A stretch of 64,000 bases of DNA. Source: Phytoseiulus persimilis (Eukaryota; Arthropoda; Arachnida; Mesostigmata; Phytoseiidae). Shown here piece after piece: positions 63,215-64,000 of the stretch. The DNA lies in assembly GCA_037576195.1 (NCBI GenBank), contig CM075101.1, positions 28,086,001-28,150,000 on the forward strand, read 5' to 3'. The notes beneath the pieces were generated by a model, which was given only the letters and a program-made list of their open reading frames with translations, was not told the DNA's origin and ran no database searches. The number at the start of each line of letters is the position of its first letter. Within the stretch, counting starts at the first letter, position 1. A program made the translations under genes and the position numbers.

Positions 63215-64000
63215 GGAAGGATGCAAGACTACGGCTCCGACAGCATTCATGTAGATCTGGGATGCCTGCGACGCTCACCGGCGGAGCATCTGCGCAGGAG
63301 ACTTGGCTCCGACCGCTTCCGATCGAATTATTACAAAGTCGGTCTGGCAGCACAACCCACCTATTTGAAAGACAAAAGTGAGAACATTCTCAAATGCTCC
63401 GAACACAAAGCCTCGTCCGATTGGCAGCGTCTGAGAAATGCGCTGATCGCACATCATCACAGCTTGCCCGAAACGGAAATTTTGAACCTAGTTCGAACTC
63501 TGCAAACCTTGTGTCAAGAAGCCCTCGGTGACGCTGAAGAGAGCATTTGTCACGCTGCAGGTCTTCAGCTGCTGTCGATCTTCACTGATCATCATTGCGA
63601 TTTCTTGCGGGAACAAGACGTCATTAAAGTGAAATGCGCTGTCGCGCCCATCCCTCGCGAGATTATCAGCAAAATCATGAACCACGTCTCACTCATGAAA
63701 GACACTCTTGGAGAGTATCTCACCACTGCGGTCAACGATATCGTTAACAACTCCAACGAAGTCAATGCTTTCGTGAGGGACACGACGAAGCTGAAGGTTC
63801 CAGTCATCCGAGATCCGAGCTGGGCCCGACGTGAGTTCCTCCTTATTGAGAGAACTCCCGTGGAGAGTACAAAGAGTCGTCTAGGCTTCAATGAGATCGT
63901 TCAACAGACTAACAGTCAATCGGGCAAGAAAGAAACTCCAGTCGAGGCATGCAACGCATCCTGGCTTGAACGGAGGGTCAGAGACTTCACGAAGAATATA
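63215..64000 (+). CDS. Unrecognised protein, 5' part, runs off the window
   Basis: After a good acceptor (TTGTTTTCAG) the frame GRM then MQDYGSDSIHVDLGCLRRS stays open for 260 codons to the window end. It contains HLRRRLGSDRFRSNYYKV, then a helical region (LRNALIAHHHSLPETEIL, LQLLSIFTDHHCDFLREQ), PSWARREFLLIERTPV and ASWLERRVRDF. The lack of stops, high content of charged helices and clean acceptor make it a real coding exon. I do not recognise the family. The ATG at 63221 may be the start or internal to a longer protein. Confidence 0.7.

Noticed and set aside
1-64000. CRISPR array, operon or bacterial system
   Set aside because: No spaced identical repeats of the right kind; genes contain spliceosomal introns and are animal nuclear genes.

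Overview
The window is animal nuclear DNA, most likely from an arthropod, and possibly a chelicerate such as a mite or tick (a weak inference from the transposon types and compact genes). The genes have short spliceosomal introns, often 45-150 bases. There are no bacterial-style operons. Only RTEL1 shows as one long open frame; the other genes were assembled by eye from GT-AG (once GC-AG) exons with matching phases and family motifs.

Layout. 1-9.7 kb: no gene recognised, one CA microsatellite. 10-16 kb, minus strand: exons of an unrecognised gene at 10-11.3 kb, and a BCAP/BANK/Dof-type signalling adaptor at 13.7-15.8 kb (DBB-like and ankyrin exons). 22-34 kb: a repeat-rich stretch holding two direct copies of a 1.6-1.8 kb segment about 10 kb apart. 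The left copy has an intact UPF0235/C15orf40 gene and a stump of PMM2. The right copy has a broken C15orf40 and the complete PMM2 gene. Between them lie LTR-retrotransposon gag fossils, a 742-base palindromic MITE and a LINE ORF1 remnant. 36-40.5 kb: nested transposons (hAT MITE, 45-base satellite, LINE with a MITE inside its 3' region, tRNA-derived SINEs with 15-base target duplications) beside and within an SLC25A29-like carrier gene.

44-60 kb: genome-maintenance and germline genes. A Tudor/CCCH protein related to TDRD12/Yb, but with no helicase domain, is divergent from RTEL1 across a short shared promoter with a CRE site. An RLE-type retroelement, a satellite block and a decayed RTEL1 fragment follow. 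MLH1 is complete in nine exons on the minus strand. A 58-residue MRPL33 gene lies at 61.6 kb. An unrecognised plus-strand gene runs off the right end.

The strongest observations are the helicase-less Tudor/CCCH gene, the duplication with complementary gene loss, the nested insertions dated by clean target duplications and an empty site, and the 45-base satellite unit also found inside a hAT MITE.
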